The position numbers and the translations under genes were made by a program. The notes below the pieces were generated by a model, which was not told where the DNA came from, ran no database searches, and worked only from the letters and a program-made list of their open reading frames with translations. This document shows, piece after piece, positions 35,060 through 44,410 of a stretch of 64,000 nucleotides of DNA. The DNA lies in assembly GCF_013032455.1 (NCBI RefSeq), contig NZ_WQCF01000001.1, positions 682,001 to 746,000 on the forward strand, read 5' to 3'. Each line of letters opens with the position of its first letter. Within the stretch, counting starts at the first letter, position 1. The DNA comes from Ruegeria atlantica. GTDB taxonomy: Bacteria > Pseudomonadota > Alphaproteobacteria > Rhodobacterales > Rhodobacteraceae.

Positions 35060-36460
35060 ATGTCCGCGCAAGGAACCATCCTTGTCCTCGACGGGACCTC
35101 AACCAATCGCATCATGCTGAAGGTTCAACTGACCGCGGCGTGGTATCACGTCGTTCAAGGCGAACGGCTTCAGGGTTTGGCCGGACTTTTACGGCGCAGC
35201 AAACCTGATCTGGTACTGACATCTCAGTCATTGCCAGATGGCACCGCTGCGGATGTCAAAAAGCTGGTAATGGCCAATCCAGACCTGATTGACGTTCCGG
35301 TTGTTGCCATCGCACCGCAAAACGACAGGGCGGCACGCATCAAGGCTTTGTCGGAAGGGCTGGATGATGTTCTGGCCTACCCTTTCAAAGATACATTCCT
35401 GCTGGCCCGCGTGCGGAGCCTTTTGCGCGCCCGAGCCGAAACACAGGATCTACAGATTGACAGTTCATCGCATCCCATTGGTTTTGCAGAGCCCAGCGCA
35501 GCGCCAATTTTGCCCGCCGCGGCAGCCCGCGTCGCTGTTCTGACGCAAGAGCCTCGTACGGGGGCCCTGTGGCAAAGCGTACTGTCGAAACAAACCCAGT
35601 ACAGTTTGTCTGCGCATACCCCGTCAAACCTTCAGGGGGTTTTGTCAGGTCCCGTACCAGATGCTATCTTGTTTGAGGTCAGCGAAAACCCGTCAGGCCT
35701 CAACCTGCTGGCAGACCTGAAATCACGCGGATTTACACGGCACACCGTACTGATCGGTATTCTGCAAGACGGGAACTCTGAATTGGCATCAGAAGCCTTG
35801 GACCGGGGCGCCGACGCAATATGCATGGCAGGATTCTGCCCCGAAGAGACTTTTCTACGCCTAAAAAACCAGATCGCTCGTAAAAACCGAAGGGATCAGA
35901 TGCGTGCATCACTGCGGCGCGGAGTGGTAGATTCCTGGGTCGACCCGCTAACCGGGCTGCACAACCGTCGCTATGCGATGAGAGCGATGGATCAGATTGC
36001 AAGCCAACCGGCGCAGGTGGGGCGCGGTCTGGCCGTGATGCTGGCCGATCTTGATCATTTCAAGGCGATAAATGACACGTTCGGCCACTCCGCCGGGGAC
36101 TATGTTCTGGCCGAGGCGGCGACACGGATGGCGAAAATCGTCGGGTCCGCCGGTTTCATTGCTCGGATCGGGGGCGAGGAGTTCATGATCGGACTTTCCA
36201 ACACGACACAGGCCAACGCGTTGGAATTGGCGCGGAATCTGTGCGGCTGTATCCGAGAAAACCCGTTCGCGTTGCCGGATACCTCTGAGCCGATTTCTGT
36301 TACCGTCAGCATCGGATTGATGATCACCCACCCCACCGGATCTTCGCAATCACCGCAGCGCGCTCGGCTGGAAGGGCTGATTAAATCGGCCGATTCCGCG
36401 CTATATGCCGCAAAGACCGGCGGACGCGATCAGGTTCAGCTCCAGCAAAGCGCGGCCTAA
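35060..36460 (+). CDS. pleD: PleD-like diguanylate cyclase with two degenerate receiver domains
   Basis: A 466-residue protein with REC-REC-GGDEF architecture. The first receiver-like domain (1-125) begins TILVLDGTST, so the acidic pair is reduced to one Asp, and the phosphoacceptor region reads LVLTSQSLPD, with Ser55 where Asp is expected. The second (about 155-285) has AILFEVSENP at the same place. The GGDEF domain is intact (TGLHNRR, IARIGGEEFMIGL), but the RxxD inhibitory site is GSAG. It should synthesise cyclic di-GMP without phosphorylation control or primary product inhibition. ATG 35060 has GGTGA upstream; ATG 35039 is an alternative. Confidence 0.88.
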   Translation: MSAQGTILVLDGTSTNRIMLKVQLTAAWYHVVQGERLQGLAGLLRRSKPDLVLTSQSLPDGTAADVKKLVMANPDLIDVPVVAIAPQNDRAARIKALSEGLDDVLAYPFKDTFLLARVRSLLRARAETQDLQIDSSSHPIGFAEPSAAPILPAAAARVAVLTQEPRTGALWQSVLSKQTQYSLSAHTPSNLQGVLSGPVPDAILFEVSENPSGLNLLADLKSRGFTRHTVLIGILQDGNSELASEALDRGADAICMAGFCPEETFLRLKNQIARKNRRDQMRASLRRGVVDSWVDPLTGLHNRRYAMRAMDQIASQPAQVGRGLAVMLADLDHFKAINDTFGHSAGDYVLAEAATRMAKIVGSAGFIARIGGEEFMIGLSNTTQANALELARNLCGCIRENPFALPDTSEPISVTVSIGLMITHPTGSSQSPQRARLEGLIKSADSALYAAKTGGRDQVQLQQSAA

Positions 36461-36465
36461 ACCAA

Positions 36466-36939
36466 TTAATCCTTGTGCTTGCGCCCATGTGATTTTCGCT
36501 TCACCACCTCTTGAAGCCGATCCGCATAAACCTGACGTTCAGCGTCTGTCATCGCAGTAACACGTACCAGCCATCTGTCTTGCAGTGCAGCTTGCAACTC
36601 GGCCATTGACTGCGCCTGTTGCTGCAACAAAGCCTGCACAGCAGCCGGATCAAATGGGTCGGCCCGCAAAGCGGCCCCTAGCTTGGCGAAATCCTGAGAC
36701 CGCAGTTTTCCGCCTCTGACATGCCGTTCGGACAGCTCTCCGCGCAAAGCTTTGCGATCCTCCTTGGGCAAGGCGCGATACAGCGCAGGCCCAAATCCAG
36801 GCGGTGCCTTGCCGTGATCCCCGCCCTTGACCCGATAAATTGTACCAACGGCAACCCCGGCCACCAACAGGTTCAGCCCCAGCGACACGGCCAGCAAAAC
36901 CGTCACCCACCGTCTTTTGGGTTTGGCATTATCGCTCAT
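36466..36939 (-). CDS. periplasmic heavy-metal-sensor-like (CnrR/ZraP-type) protein
   Basis: A 157-residue protein with one N-terminal transmembrane helix (VTVLLAVSLGLNLLVAGVAV, residues 12-33) and a helical periplasmic domain with charged, Arg-rich repeats resembling the CnrR/ZraP/CpxP-like family, and a His/Lys-rich end (RKSHGRKHKD). It overlaps the putative anti-sigma gene by four bases and is last in the EF-hand, sigma, anti-sigma, sensor operon. A role in signal perception or repair at the membrane is inferred. Confidence 0.75.
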   Translation of the reverse strand: MSDNAKPKRRWVTVLLAVSLGLNLLVAGVAVGTIYRVKGGDHGKAPPGFGPALYRALPKEDRKALRGELSERHVRGGKLRSQDFAKLGAALRADPFDPAAVQALLQQQAQSMAELQAALQDRWLVRVTAMTDAERQVYADRLQEVVKRKSHGRKHKD

Positions 36940-37286
36940 TCGGCGTCCTCCAGAAATGATGTGTCCAGGCCAAGGTTAGCTACCGCAAAACTGGTATCCT
37001 CTGGATAGAGTATCGTTGCGGGATCTGGCAGAAAATCAGGCGCAGCGAAGCCAATCCAGACACCTGCCGCGCTGGCTGCAACCAGTCCGCCCATGCTTTG
37101 CCACCCTCCGATACCTTCCACCAATCGCGCCCAAACAGAACGCCGTGGCGCAGAGGGCTTCAGCCGTTCAAGACGCACCGCTTCAGCATCTGTCAGAATG
37201 CGAACCGCCAAATTGTCTGACAACGCGGGTTGGGCTTGCCTGGCTTGGGCAAACAACTGATCCAGCTCCATATTGTCTTCAGTCAT
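36936..37286 (-). CDS. small membrane protein, putative anti-sigma factor
   Basis: A 116-residue protein. The N-terminal 60 residues are soluble and helical (MELDQLFAQARQAQ), followed by one probable membrane segment (MGGLVAASAAGVWIGFA, residues 72-90) and a short acidic tail. It lacks the HxxxCxxC motif of zinc-type anti-sigma factors. It overlaps the ECF sigma gene by eight bases and the next gene by four, the usual place of an anti-sigma factor, which is the only basis for the role. Confidence 0.65.
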   Translation of the reverse strand: MTEDNMELDQLFAQARQAQPALSDNLAVRILTDAEAVRLERLKPSAPRRSVWARLVEGIGGWQSMGGLVAASAAGVWIGFAAPDFLPDPATILYPEDTSFAVANLGLDTSFLEDAE

Positions 37287-37890
37287 CTTCGTACCCCAGT
37301 TCGTCCTGCCGCCCGGCCAGTATCGCCGCCAAGCCCCGTTTTCCGCGTGCGGTCAGACTTTCCACCGCTTCTGTCGAAATGCCCATGATCCCGGCGATCT
37401 CGGGATTGGACAATTCCTCGATATGCCGCAAGATAACCGCCTGCTTCTGGCGTTCCGGCAACTGCGACAACGCCGTCTGCAACGCATCCTTGCGCGCTGC
37501 TTCTTGCAACTTCTCAGCTGCGCTAAGATCGTTGTCCTCGGGCTCTGGCACATCGTCCAGACGATCTGGCCTATTCTTGCGTTGCACATCGACACACAGG
37601 TTTAGTGTGACACGGTAAAGCCAAGTGGAAACCTTGGCCTGCCCCGAAACCCATTTCGGTGCCATTTTCCACAGCCGCATCATGGCGTCCTGTGTCACAT
37701 CCTCGGCCTCAGTCCGGTTGCCCAGCATCCGCATAGCAACCGAAAAACACCGCGGTGCCAATCGATCCGTCAGCGCACGCGCTGCACCGGCGTCCCCTTC
37801 CGCGAATTGCCGCAACAACGCATCGTCCGACGCGTCCGCGGCACATTCGGTGCCGCGAACATCCTGTGGCAGGGAGGTCAGATCCTCCAT
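37279..37890 (-). CDS. ECF-type RNA polymerase sigma factor
   Basis: A 203-residue sigma-70 family protein of the ECF group. Region 2 lies at about residues 25-95 (NRTEAEDVTQDAMMRLWKMAP) and region 4 at about 125-185 (LPERQKQAVILRHIEELSNPEIAGIMG). No region 1 or 3 is present. It is followed by a putative membrane anti-sigma protein and preceded six bases earlier by an EF-hand gene. The N-terminal 30 residues are non-conserved; the true start could be slightly internal. Confidence 0.93.
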   Translation of the reverse strand: MEDLTSLPQDVRGTECAADASDDALLRQFAEGDAGAARALTDRLAPRCFSVAMRMLGNRTEAEDVTQDAMMRLWKMAPKWVSGQAKVSTWLYRVTLNLCVDVQRKNRPDRLDDVPEPEDNDLSAAEKLQEAARKDALQTALSQLPERQKQAVILRHIEELSNPEIAGIMGISTEAVESLTARGKRGLAAILAGRQDELGYEDD

Positions 37891-37896
37891 CCTTCA

Positions 37897-38364
37897 TCAG
37901 CTGTCGTCAGAGTCCGCCTTGCCGTGTTTCTTATGCTTGCGACCCAACCGCTCTTTCGCATTGGCATATTCCTGTTCCGAAATCGTTCCGCTGTTATCCG
38001 CGTCGATACGGTCAAACATCTTGCCAGCGCGGCGCGGCTTGGGCAACTCGTCCTCGCTCAGAAAACCATCCTTGTTTGCGTCATGCTCCTCAAACATTTT
38101 GGTCACACGGTCATTGGCTTTCTTCTGCGTGGCGGCTTGCATTTCTTCGACGCTCAGTCTGCCGTCGCCATCTGTATCAGCTTTGGAGAATCGCTGTGTG
38201 CGATGGGCTTCCATTTCTTCCTGCGTTAGCTGACCATCGCCATTGGCGTCCAGTTCCTGAAAGCTCACTGGTTCGCGATCTCTCGGTCCAGCGGCCAGAG
38301 CGGAAGTGCCAGTAATGGCCACGGCCGAGATCAATATGGCCGGAATGAATTTGGAGCTTTTCAT
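37897..38364 (-). CDS. exported EF-hand calcium-binding protein
   Basis: A 155-residue periplasmic protein with a signal peptide ending ALAAGP and four EF-hand loops: DANGDGQLTQEE, DTDGDGRLSVEE, DANKDGFLSEDE and DADNSGTISEQE. The C-terminus is Lys/His-rich (KHKKHGKADSDDS). I chose ATG 38364, with AGGGA upstream, over an upstream in-frame start at 38406. It is the first gene of the sigma-factor operon, so calcium or envelope stress may feed this regulatory unit. Confidence 0.9.
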   Translation of the reverse strand: MKSSKFIPAILISAVAITGTSALAAGPRDREPVSFQELDANGDGQLTQEEMEAHRTQRFSKADTDGDGRLSVEEMQAATQKKANDRVTKMFEEHDANKDGFLSEDELPKPRRAGKMFDRIDADNSGTISEQEYANAKERLGRKHKKHGKADSDDS

Positions 38365-38564
38365 GTCATTTTCCCTTTGCTTTGCGGCCCCATCGCCGCT
38401 GCTCATATAAGTTCAAACGGGGCTGCATTCAGGTTCCGTCGCAAAAACCGAAAAAATTTTGATAACCATTTGCTGCCACCCAGAGACACAAAGCGACGCA
38501 CCCCTCTTTTCTCGGCGGCAAAACAAGCGCATTATCCCGCGCAAACGAACGCGCGAGTTTCAAA

Positions 38565-38963
38565 ATGACAGATCAGACGATCGACACCCCGACCGAGAAT
38601 GAACGCCCGACATGGCCCGCATTGGTCAAAGGCTTTCGCTGCCGCTGCCCGAAATGTGGTGAGGGCAAGGTTCTGCAGGGTTACCTGAAGGTCAAAGATA
38701 GCTGTGACAATTGCGGACAAGAGTTGTTTCACCATCGGGCGGATGACGGACCGGCCTATCTGACCATTCTGCTGGTCGGTCACCTGCTGGCCCCTGCCTT
38801 GCATGTGACATACGTTGAGTTCCGCCCCGAGCCGATGACCATGTTCCTGATCTTTGCGATCGGCTGTACGGCCCTTTCCCTGTTCCTGCTGCCTCGTTTG
38901 AAAGGTGCCGTTGTCGCCTATCAATGGGCGCGGCGCATGCACGGGTTTGAAAAAGCACAGTGA
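38565..38963 (+). CDS. DUF983 family membrane protein
   Basis: A 132-residue protein with an N-terminal zinc-ribbon-like part (CRCPKCGEGKVL and CDNCGQELF) and two transmembrane helices (about 65-85 and 90-112), the arrangement of DUF983 proteins. Function is unknown; in alphaproteobacteria DUF983 genes often lie near cytochrome oxidase genes, though not here. It is divergent from the EF-hand gene across about 200 bases that hold no other feature I can see. It is followed by the NUDIX gene. Confidence 0.88.
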   Translation: MTDQTIDTPTENERPTWPALVKGFRCRCPKCGEGKVLQGYLKVKDSCDNCGQELFHHRADDGPAYLTILLVGHLLAPALHVTYVEFRPEPMTMFLIFAIGCTALSLFLLPRLKGAVVAYQWARRMHGFEKAQ

Positions 38964-38988
38964 TCCGGATCAAAAGATCGCACAGCAG

Positions 38989-39690
38989 ATGAGCGAAGAC
39001 AAAACAGCGATACGGGATGCAGCAACGGTCATCGTCCTGCGGGATCGTATGACCGAGCCTTCTATTCTTATGGGCCAACGCGGCGCAAAAGCCGTGTTCA
39101 TGCCGAACAAGTTCGTCTTTCCGGGTGGCGCAGTGGATGACGCGGATGCCGCCGTGCCTCTGACCTCGGCCTTACCCGCGCTGTGCAGCGAGCGGCTGGA
39201 TGAGAGGTCCGAGCCCGGATTGCAAAATGCGTTGGCCGCTGCAGCGATCCGAGAGCTTTGGGAAGAAACCGGGTTGATCCTTGGCGAGCCGGGCGACTGG
39301 CAGGGATCGCCCCCCGAAGATTGGCAGGGCTTCGCGACACTAGGTTTCCGCCCTTCGGCCCAAGCGCTGCAGTTTGTATTCCGCGCGGTGACACCACCGG
39401 GCCGCCCGCGCCGATTTGATGCGCGGTTCTTTCTGGTTGATGCCGACGCAATTCAGGGCGACCTAGACGATTTTAGCCGCGCGTCGGATGAGCTATCCCA
39501 TCTGCAATGGGTGCCGCTCGACCGCGCACGCGACCTGGATTTGCCCTTCATTACCGAGGTGGTTCTGGCAGAAATCGCGGCCCGGGTCACAAACCCCGAG
39601 CCGCCGGAAACAGTGCCCCTATACCTGCATACCGAAGAACAAAGCCTGTTCCTGCAACTCAAGGGCTATCCGATGCCAGACGCCGACTAA
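38989..39690 (+). CDS. NUDIX hydrolase
   Basis: A 233-residue NUDIX-fold hydrolase. The Nudix box is recognisable as AAAIRELWEETGLILGE, preceded by KFVFPGGAVDDAD. The insert between PGGAV and the box is longer than in short NUDIX proteins, as in the CoA/acyl-CoA pyrophosphohydrolase (NUDT7/NUDT19-like) group. The start is ATG 38989, 25 bases after DUF983. Its end lies three bases from the convergent RNase J gene, with no terminator between them. Confidence 0.88.
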   Translation: MSEDKTAIRDAATVIVLRDRMTEPSILMGQRGAKAVFMPNKFVFPGGAVDDADAAVPLTSALPALCSERLDERSEPGLQNALAAAAIRELWEETGLILGEPGDWQGSPPEDWQGFATLGFRPSAQALQFVFRAVTPPGRPRRFDARFFLVDADAIQGDLDDFSRASDELSHLQWVPLDRARDLDLPFITEVVLAEIAARVTNPEPPETVPLYLHTEEQSLFLQLKGYPMPDAD

Positions 39691-39693
39691 GCG

Positions 39694-41361
39694 TCACTTC
39701 ATCCGGCTGATGACAGCGGTTACTTCGGGCTTTTTGCCGATCTCTGCTTTGGCGGTCTGACGTATGATGCGGCGCATAGCTTCTTCTAGCTTGTCATCGT
39801 CGCGCAGGGTCTTGGCATCCGCTCGCATCAGGAACTGGTTCAGATCCTCTTCCAGAACTTCGACCAATGCGGCCTTTGAGGTTCCAATCTCAGGCAGACC
39901 CATGGTATCGCACCATGGTTCACCCAACGGCTCGTCCTCTTCGTCCAGTATGGCCGTAACGGTTACATGCCCGTTCAGTGCCATACGGACTCGGTCCCGC
40001 ACGATCCCATCCAACGCACCCACCTTGACTGTACCGTCAAGATAGGTCCGGCCAGTTTCAATATAGTCGACCACCCGCGGCGTGCTGCCCGTCAGATCAA
40101 CCATCGTGCCGTTGACCGCCAGTATGCCGGCGCGCCCACCAGCCTCGGCCAGCTTTACGTGTTCGCGCAGGTGCCGATGCTCACCATGCATCGGGATGAC
40201 AAGCTGAGGGTTGATCAGCGCATGCACCTTTTTAAGATCCGGGCGGTTGGCGTGACCGGATACGTGGTATAGGCCCGAGCTGTCATCCACCACATCCACC
40301 CCCTTTTCGCTGAGTTGGTTCATGATGAAAATCACACCACGCTCATTGCCGGGAATGGTCTTCGACGAGAACAGGAACAGATCGCCTTCTTTCAACTCCA
40401 GCCCGCGATACTTGCCGCGCGCCAGTTGCGCACTGGCCGCGCGCCGCTCACCCTGGCTGCCGGTCACAATCAGCATCAGGTTCTGGCGCGGTAGGTCCAC
40501 CGCCTCTTCGGCACTGATAACTTTTGGGAAGCCCGAAAGAATACCCGTTTCAGTGGCCGCCTCAATCATTCGACGCATCGCACGCCCCAGCAGAACGACA
40601 GACCGCCCAGCTCGCGCCCCGGCCTCGGCCAGTGTTTTCACCCGCGCTACGTTCGAGGCAAATGTGGTCGCAACAACCATCCCCTCGGCGCTTTCGACCA
40701 GCTTGGTAATTTCAGGGCCTACTTCCGATTCCGAGCGACCGGCATGGTTGGAAAACACGTTGGTGCTGTCACAGACCAAAGCCTTTACACCGGGCTTGGC
40801 AACCTCGGCCCACAGGTCGGGATCGAATGGTTCACCTACCATCGGATTGGTGTCGAGTTTGAAATCTCCGGTATGTACGATCCGGCCTTCGGGCGTATCA
40901 ATGACCAGCCCTGCGCTTTCGGGAATCGAGTGTGAAACCGGCAGAAACCCAACTGTGAATGGACCAACCGATATCTGCTCAGGCCACGCTGAAACCGTAC
41001 GAACAGCATCCTCCGGATGGCCATGCTCTTCCATCTTGCGACGCGCGATATTGGCGGTGAAGGCACGCGCGTAGATCGGCGCGCCCAGTGCCTCATAGCA
41101 AAGAGCCACGGCACCTACGTGATCCTCGTGCGCGTGGGTGACGAACACGGCATCCAGCCGGTCAGCCCGTTCCTGCAGCCAAGAAATATCGGCGTGGATC
41201 AGATTGACACCCGGCGTTGTGTCCATATCAGGAAAGGTCACACCCAGATCAACAAGGATCAAACGCTCTTGCCCAGGCCTACCATAGCCATAGACATACG
41301 CATTCATGCCAATTTCGCCAGCTCCACCCAGCGGTAGATAGATCAATCGTTCACTGCTCAT
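39694..41361 (-). CDS. rnj: ribonuclease J
   Basis: A 555-residue metallo-beta-lactamase/beta-CASP ribonuclease, with the metal motif FVTHAHEDHVGAV, the N-terminal LGGAGEIGMN, VHTGDFKLD and the beta-CASP region YHVSGHANRPDL and IPMHGEHRHLREH. RNase J is a 5'-3' exo- and endoribonuclease for rRNA and mRNA processing and is typical of alphaproteobacteria. It overlaps coaX by four bases. The start is ATG 41361. Confidence 0.95.
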   Translation of the reverse strand: MSSERLIYLPLGGAGEIGMNAYVYGYGRPGQERLILVDLGVTFPDMDTTPGVNLIHADISWLQERADRLDAVFVTHAHEDHVGAVALCYEALGAPIYARAFTANIARRKMEEHGHPEDAVRTVSAWPEQISVGPFTVGFLPVSHSIPESAGLVIDTPEGRIVHTGDFKLDTNPMVGEPFDPDLWAEVAKPGVKALVCDSTNVFSNHAGRSESEVGPEITKLVESAEGMVVATTFASNVARVKTLAEAGARAGRSVVLLGRAMRRMIEAATETGILSGFPKVISAEEAVDLPRQNLMLIVTGSQGERRAASAQLARGKYRGLELKEGDLFLFSSKTIPGNERGVIFIMNQLSEKGVDVVDDSSGLYHVSGHANRPDLKKVHALINPQLVIPMHGEHRHLREHVKLAEAGGRAGILAVNGTMVDLTGSTPRVVDYIETGRTYLDGTVKVGALDGIVRDRVRMALNGHVTVTAILDEEDEPLGEPWCDTMGLPEIGTSKAALVEVLEEDLNQFLMRADAKTLRDDDKLEEAMRRIIRQTAKAEIGKKPEVTAVISRMK

Positions 41362-42137
41362 GTCGAGCCATTTTCCTTGTTATAGCGATGGATCACGGTC
41401 AGCCCGTGCATCGTCAAATCATCTTCGATCGCGTCAAATCCGACATCTGCCTGATCGAACAGAGGCGCAAGCCCACCAGTGCCGACCACCTTCATCGGCA
41501 TGCCGTATTCAGCTTTAATCCGGTCGATCAACCCCTCGATCAAGCCGGAATAGCCCCAATACACGCCTGATTGGATGCAGCCAACCGTATTTGTGCCAAT
41601 AACTTTTTCCGGGCGGGTAATGTCGATATGCGGCAGGGCCGCCGCCCCCTGATGAAGCGCTTCAAGGCTGAGGTTCACACCCGGAGCGATGATGCCGCCG
41701 ACATAGGCTCCGTCCGAAGCCACCACATCGAAATTCGTCGCAGTTCCGAAATCAACCACCACCACATCACCACCGTGACGGTCAAACGCGCCGACCGCGT
41801 TTGCCAAACGGTCGGGGCCGGGAATTGTGCCTTCGTCAATGCGTGGGGCTACGGGCAAAAGACATTCCGGTTTCCCCACAACCAGAGGTCGGCAGCCAAA
41901 GAAACGGTCCGCAAAGATGCGCAGGTTGAATACCACACGCGGCACGGTCGAGGCGATGACAACGTCGGTGATATCCGCGTCGATTCCGTAGTGCTTCACC
42001 AGCGTCGAATACCAGGTAAAGTAAGCATCCGCTGTGCGGGAATGATGGGTCGAGGTCCGCAGGGTGCACAGAAACTGCTCGCCATCCCAGATCGAGAATA
42101 CGGTGTTGGTATTGCCGCAGTCGATTGCCAAAAGCAT
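41358..42137 (-). CDS. coaX: type III pantothenate kinase
   Basis: A 259-residue ASKHA-fold kinase that phosphorylates pantothenate in CoA biosynthesis. Motifs are the N-terminal phosphate loop LLAIDCGNTNTVFSIWDG, GPDRLANAVGAF, VVDFGTATNFDVV and APGVNLSLEAL. It sits between birA and rnj, an order often seen in Rhodobacteraceae downstream of the nuo operon. Confidence 0.95.
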   Translation of the reverse strand: MLLAIDCGNTNTVFSIWDGEQFLCTLRTSTHHSRTADAYFTWYSTLVKHYGIDADITDVVIASTVPRVVFNLRIFADRFFGCRPLVVGKPECLLPVAPRIDEGTIPGPDRLANAVGAFDRHGGDVVVVDFGTATNFDVVASDGAYVGGIIAPGVNLSLEALHQGAAALPHIDITRPEKVIGTNTVGCIQSGVYWGYSGLIEGLIDRIKAEYGMPMKVVGTGGLAPLFDQADVGFDAIEDDLTMHGLTVIHRYNKENGST

Positions 42138-42148
42138 CTGATTCTCCT

Positions 42149-42898
42149 TCAGAAAAACACATCCGCCGCCGGAATGCTGACACGGCCCTTGGCGGTCTTT
42201 AGGACAAGGTTGCCATTGGTGTCCACGGTTTCAAACGTCCCCACCGTTTCTGATGTCGAAGTCCGGGCAGTGATGACTTCACCCAACCGGGCCGCACGGG
42301 ATAGCCACGCTGTCCGGATCGGTTCGAAGCCATATGTGGTGAACTGGGTTTCATACCTTGCATAAGCCGCCGCGAGCTCGGTCAGGAAATCCTCGGGGAT
42401 TACAGCCGCGCCGGTCTCTGACAGCAGCGAAACAGGACGAACCGCGCTTTGCTCCACAGCATAGGCCGGAGGCGCCTCGGACAGGTTTACGCCTATCCCA
42501 ATGGCAAGATGGGATAAGCCCCTCCCCTGCCCAGTGCTTTCCAGTAGGATACCCGCCAGCTTCCCGCCGTTCAGCAATACATCGTTGGGCCATTTCAGCG
42601 ATAGCCCCGCCGCGCGCCCGGTCACTGCGACACAGGCGTCGAACAGCGCCAGCGCTGCCACAAAGCTGCGAAGCGCCGCTTGTTCCGGGTTGCCCTGGGG
42701 TCGCAGCAAAAGGGTCGCGGCCAAGTTGCCCTTGGGGTTTTCCCAGGTCCGGCCTCGCCGCCCACGTGCTGCTGTCTGATGATGCGCCATGATCCAAACC
42801 GGCCCCGGCGCGGTCGGCGCCAGCCGGGCTGCCTCGTTCAGGGTGCTGTCGACCTCCTGCACGATGTGCAGACCATATCCTTGCGGCCAGGCTGTCAT
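42149..42898 (-). CDS. birA: biotin-[acetyl-CoA-carboxylase] ligase
   Basis: A 249-residue biotin protein ligase with the catalytic loop ARGRRGRTWENPKGNLAAT and KWPNDVLLNGGKLAGILLE. There is no N-terminal helix-turn-helix, so it is a monofunctional ligase and not a repressor. It would biotinylate the carboxyl carrier protein and the LiuD subunit at the far end of the window. Its ATG lies three bases from the U tract of the nuo terminator, so its own transcription arrangement is of interest. Confidence 0.93.
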   Translation of the reverse strand: MTAWPQGYGLHIVQEVDSTLNEAARLAPTAPGPVWIMAHHQTAARGRRGRTWENPKGNLAATLLLRPQGNPEQAALRSFVAALALFDACVAVTGRAAGLSLKWPNDVLLNGGKLAGILLESTGQGRGLSHLAIGIGVNLSEAPPAYAVEQSAVRPVSLLSETGAAVIPEDFLTELAAAYARYETQFTTYGFEPIRTAWLSRAARLGEVITARTSTSETVGTFETVDTNGNLVLKTAKGRVSIPAADVFF

Positions 42899-42901
42899 GG
42901 C

Positions 42902-42928
42902 AAAAAGGCCCGGTCTGGCGACCGAGCC
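42902..42928 (-). terminator. intrinsic terminator at the end of the nuo operon
   Basis: On the minus strand GGCTCGGTC (42928-42920), loop GCCA, GACCGGGCC (42915-42907) form a 9-bp stem with one G-U pair, followed by five T residues. It lies about 25 bases after the nuoN stop and ends directly before the birA start codon. Confidence 0.85.
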
Positions 42929-42952
42929 TCCGAGTTTTGGTTGCGGGATACG

Positions 42953-44395
42953 TCAGTTAACAAGTGTCGCTGCCGCAGCTGCCGCCGCGCCCTCGATACC
43001 GAATTGGTAGATTACGCCCACCAGCATCAGAGCCGCCGACCCCATCAAGGCAACCCACAATACAGGTGTTGAACGCGTCTCGATCGGGTCTTCGTTCTCG
43101 GCCCCGAAATACATGTAGAACACGATCCGCAGGTAATAGAACGCACCGATCACCGAGGCGATGGCCGAGACGATGACCAACCCGGTCAAGCCCGCACCAA
43201 TACCTGCCTGCCAGACACCGAACTTGGCGAAAAAGCCCAGCATCGGCGGCACACCAGCCAGCGAGAACATCAGGATCAGAACGGCAAGGGCCTTGCCCGG
43301 ATCACGCTTGGAATACTGACGCAGCGCATCAATGTCGGTGACAGGCTTGCCGTCGCGTTCCATCATCAGGATAAAGGCGAAGGTGCCGATATTCATGGTC
43401 ACATAGATCGCCAGATACATCAGCATCGCCTTGATGCCCAATTCCGTACCAGCCGCCAGACCGATCAACGCATAGCCCATATGGGCAATCGACGAAAACG
43501 CCATCAGGCGTTTGATGTCACGCTGACCAATCGCAGCAACCGCCCCCAGCAGCATCGACAGCACCGAAAGCAGAACAATCACTTGCTGCCAATCCTTGAC
43601 CACTCCACCGAAGGCATCATGAAGGACGCGCGCGAAAAGCGCCATCGCTGCGACTTTCGGGGCGGTCGCGAAGAAGGCCGTGATCGGCGTGGGCGATCCT
43701 TCGTACACGTCCGGTGTCCACATGTGGAACGGCACAGCCGAGACCTTGAAGGCCAGACCTGAAATCAGGAAGATCAGACCAAACAGCAGCCCGACCGAGA
43801 CGTCCCCGTGATGCACCGTCTGGATGATGCCCGAAAACAGCGTGGTCCCGGTAAACCCATAAACCAGAGACGCACCATACAGCAGCAGGCCCGAGCTGAG
43901 CGCACCCAGAACGAAATACTTCAGACCGGCCTCGGTGGATTTTGCACTGTCCCGGCGCAGGGCGGCCACGACGTACAAGGACAACGATTGCAGTTCCAGC
44001 CCCATATACAGAGACATCAGGTCGCCTGCACTGACCATCATCATCATGCCCACGGCGGCCAATGCCACCAGCAGCGGGTATTCGAACCGTAACAGACCAC
44101 GGCGGGTCATGTATTCCTGGCTCATCACCAGAACAGCCGCAGCAGACAGCAGGATTGCGACCTTGGCAAAGCGCGAGAACCCGTCATCGACGAACATCCC
44201 GTTAAACGCGACATTCACGCCATCGCCGTTGGTGGCAATCCAAAACGCCAACAATGCCATCAAACCCGCAGTCGCCCAGACTAGAACCGGCGCAAGCGCA
44301 TCTTTCGTCGTGTAGACGGCCCCGATCAGAGCGGCCATCGCATATACGGCCAGAACGATTTCCGGCAGGATTATTGTCAGATCAGCCTGGATCAT
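42953..44395 (-). CDS. nuoN: NADH-quinone oxidoreductase subunit N
   Basis: A 480-residue antiporter-like membrane subunit of complex I with about 14 helices. Recognisable stretches include the TM5 glutamate region [34 protein letters not shown] and [10 protein letters not shown]. It ends in a run of alanines before the nuo terminator. It is the last structural gene of the operon, 15 bases after nuoM. Confidence 0.97.
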   Translation of the reverse strand: MIQADLTIILPEIVLAVYAMAALIGAVYTTKDALAPVLVWATAGLMALLAFWIATNGDGVNVAFNGMFVDDGFSRFAKVAILLSAAAVLVMSQEYMTRRGLLRFEYPLLVALAAVGMMMMVSAGDLMSLYMGLELQSLSLYVVAALRRDSAKSTEAGLKYFVLGALSSGLLLYGASLVYGFTGTTLFSGIIQTVHHGDVSVGLLFGLIFLISGLAFKVSAVPFHMWTPDVYEGSPTPITAFFATAPKVAAMALFARVLHDAFGGVVKDWQQVIVLLSVLSMLLGAVAAIGQRDIKRLMAFSSIAHMGYALIGLAAGTELGIKAMLMYLAIYVTMNIGTFAFILMMERDGKPVTDIDALRQYSKRDPGKALAVLILMFSLAGVPPMLGFFAKFGVWQAGIGAGLTGLVIVSAIASVIGAFYYLRIVFYMYFGAENEDPIETRSTPVLWVALMGSAALMLVGVIYQFGIEGAAAAAAATLVN

Positions 44396-44410
44396 GTCTC
44401 CAAAGCCTCC

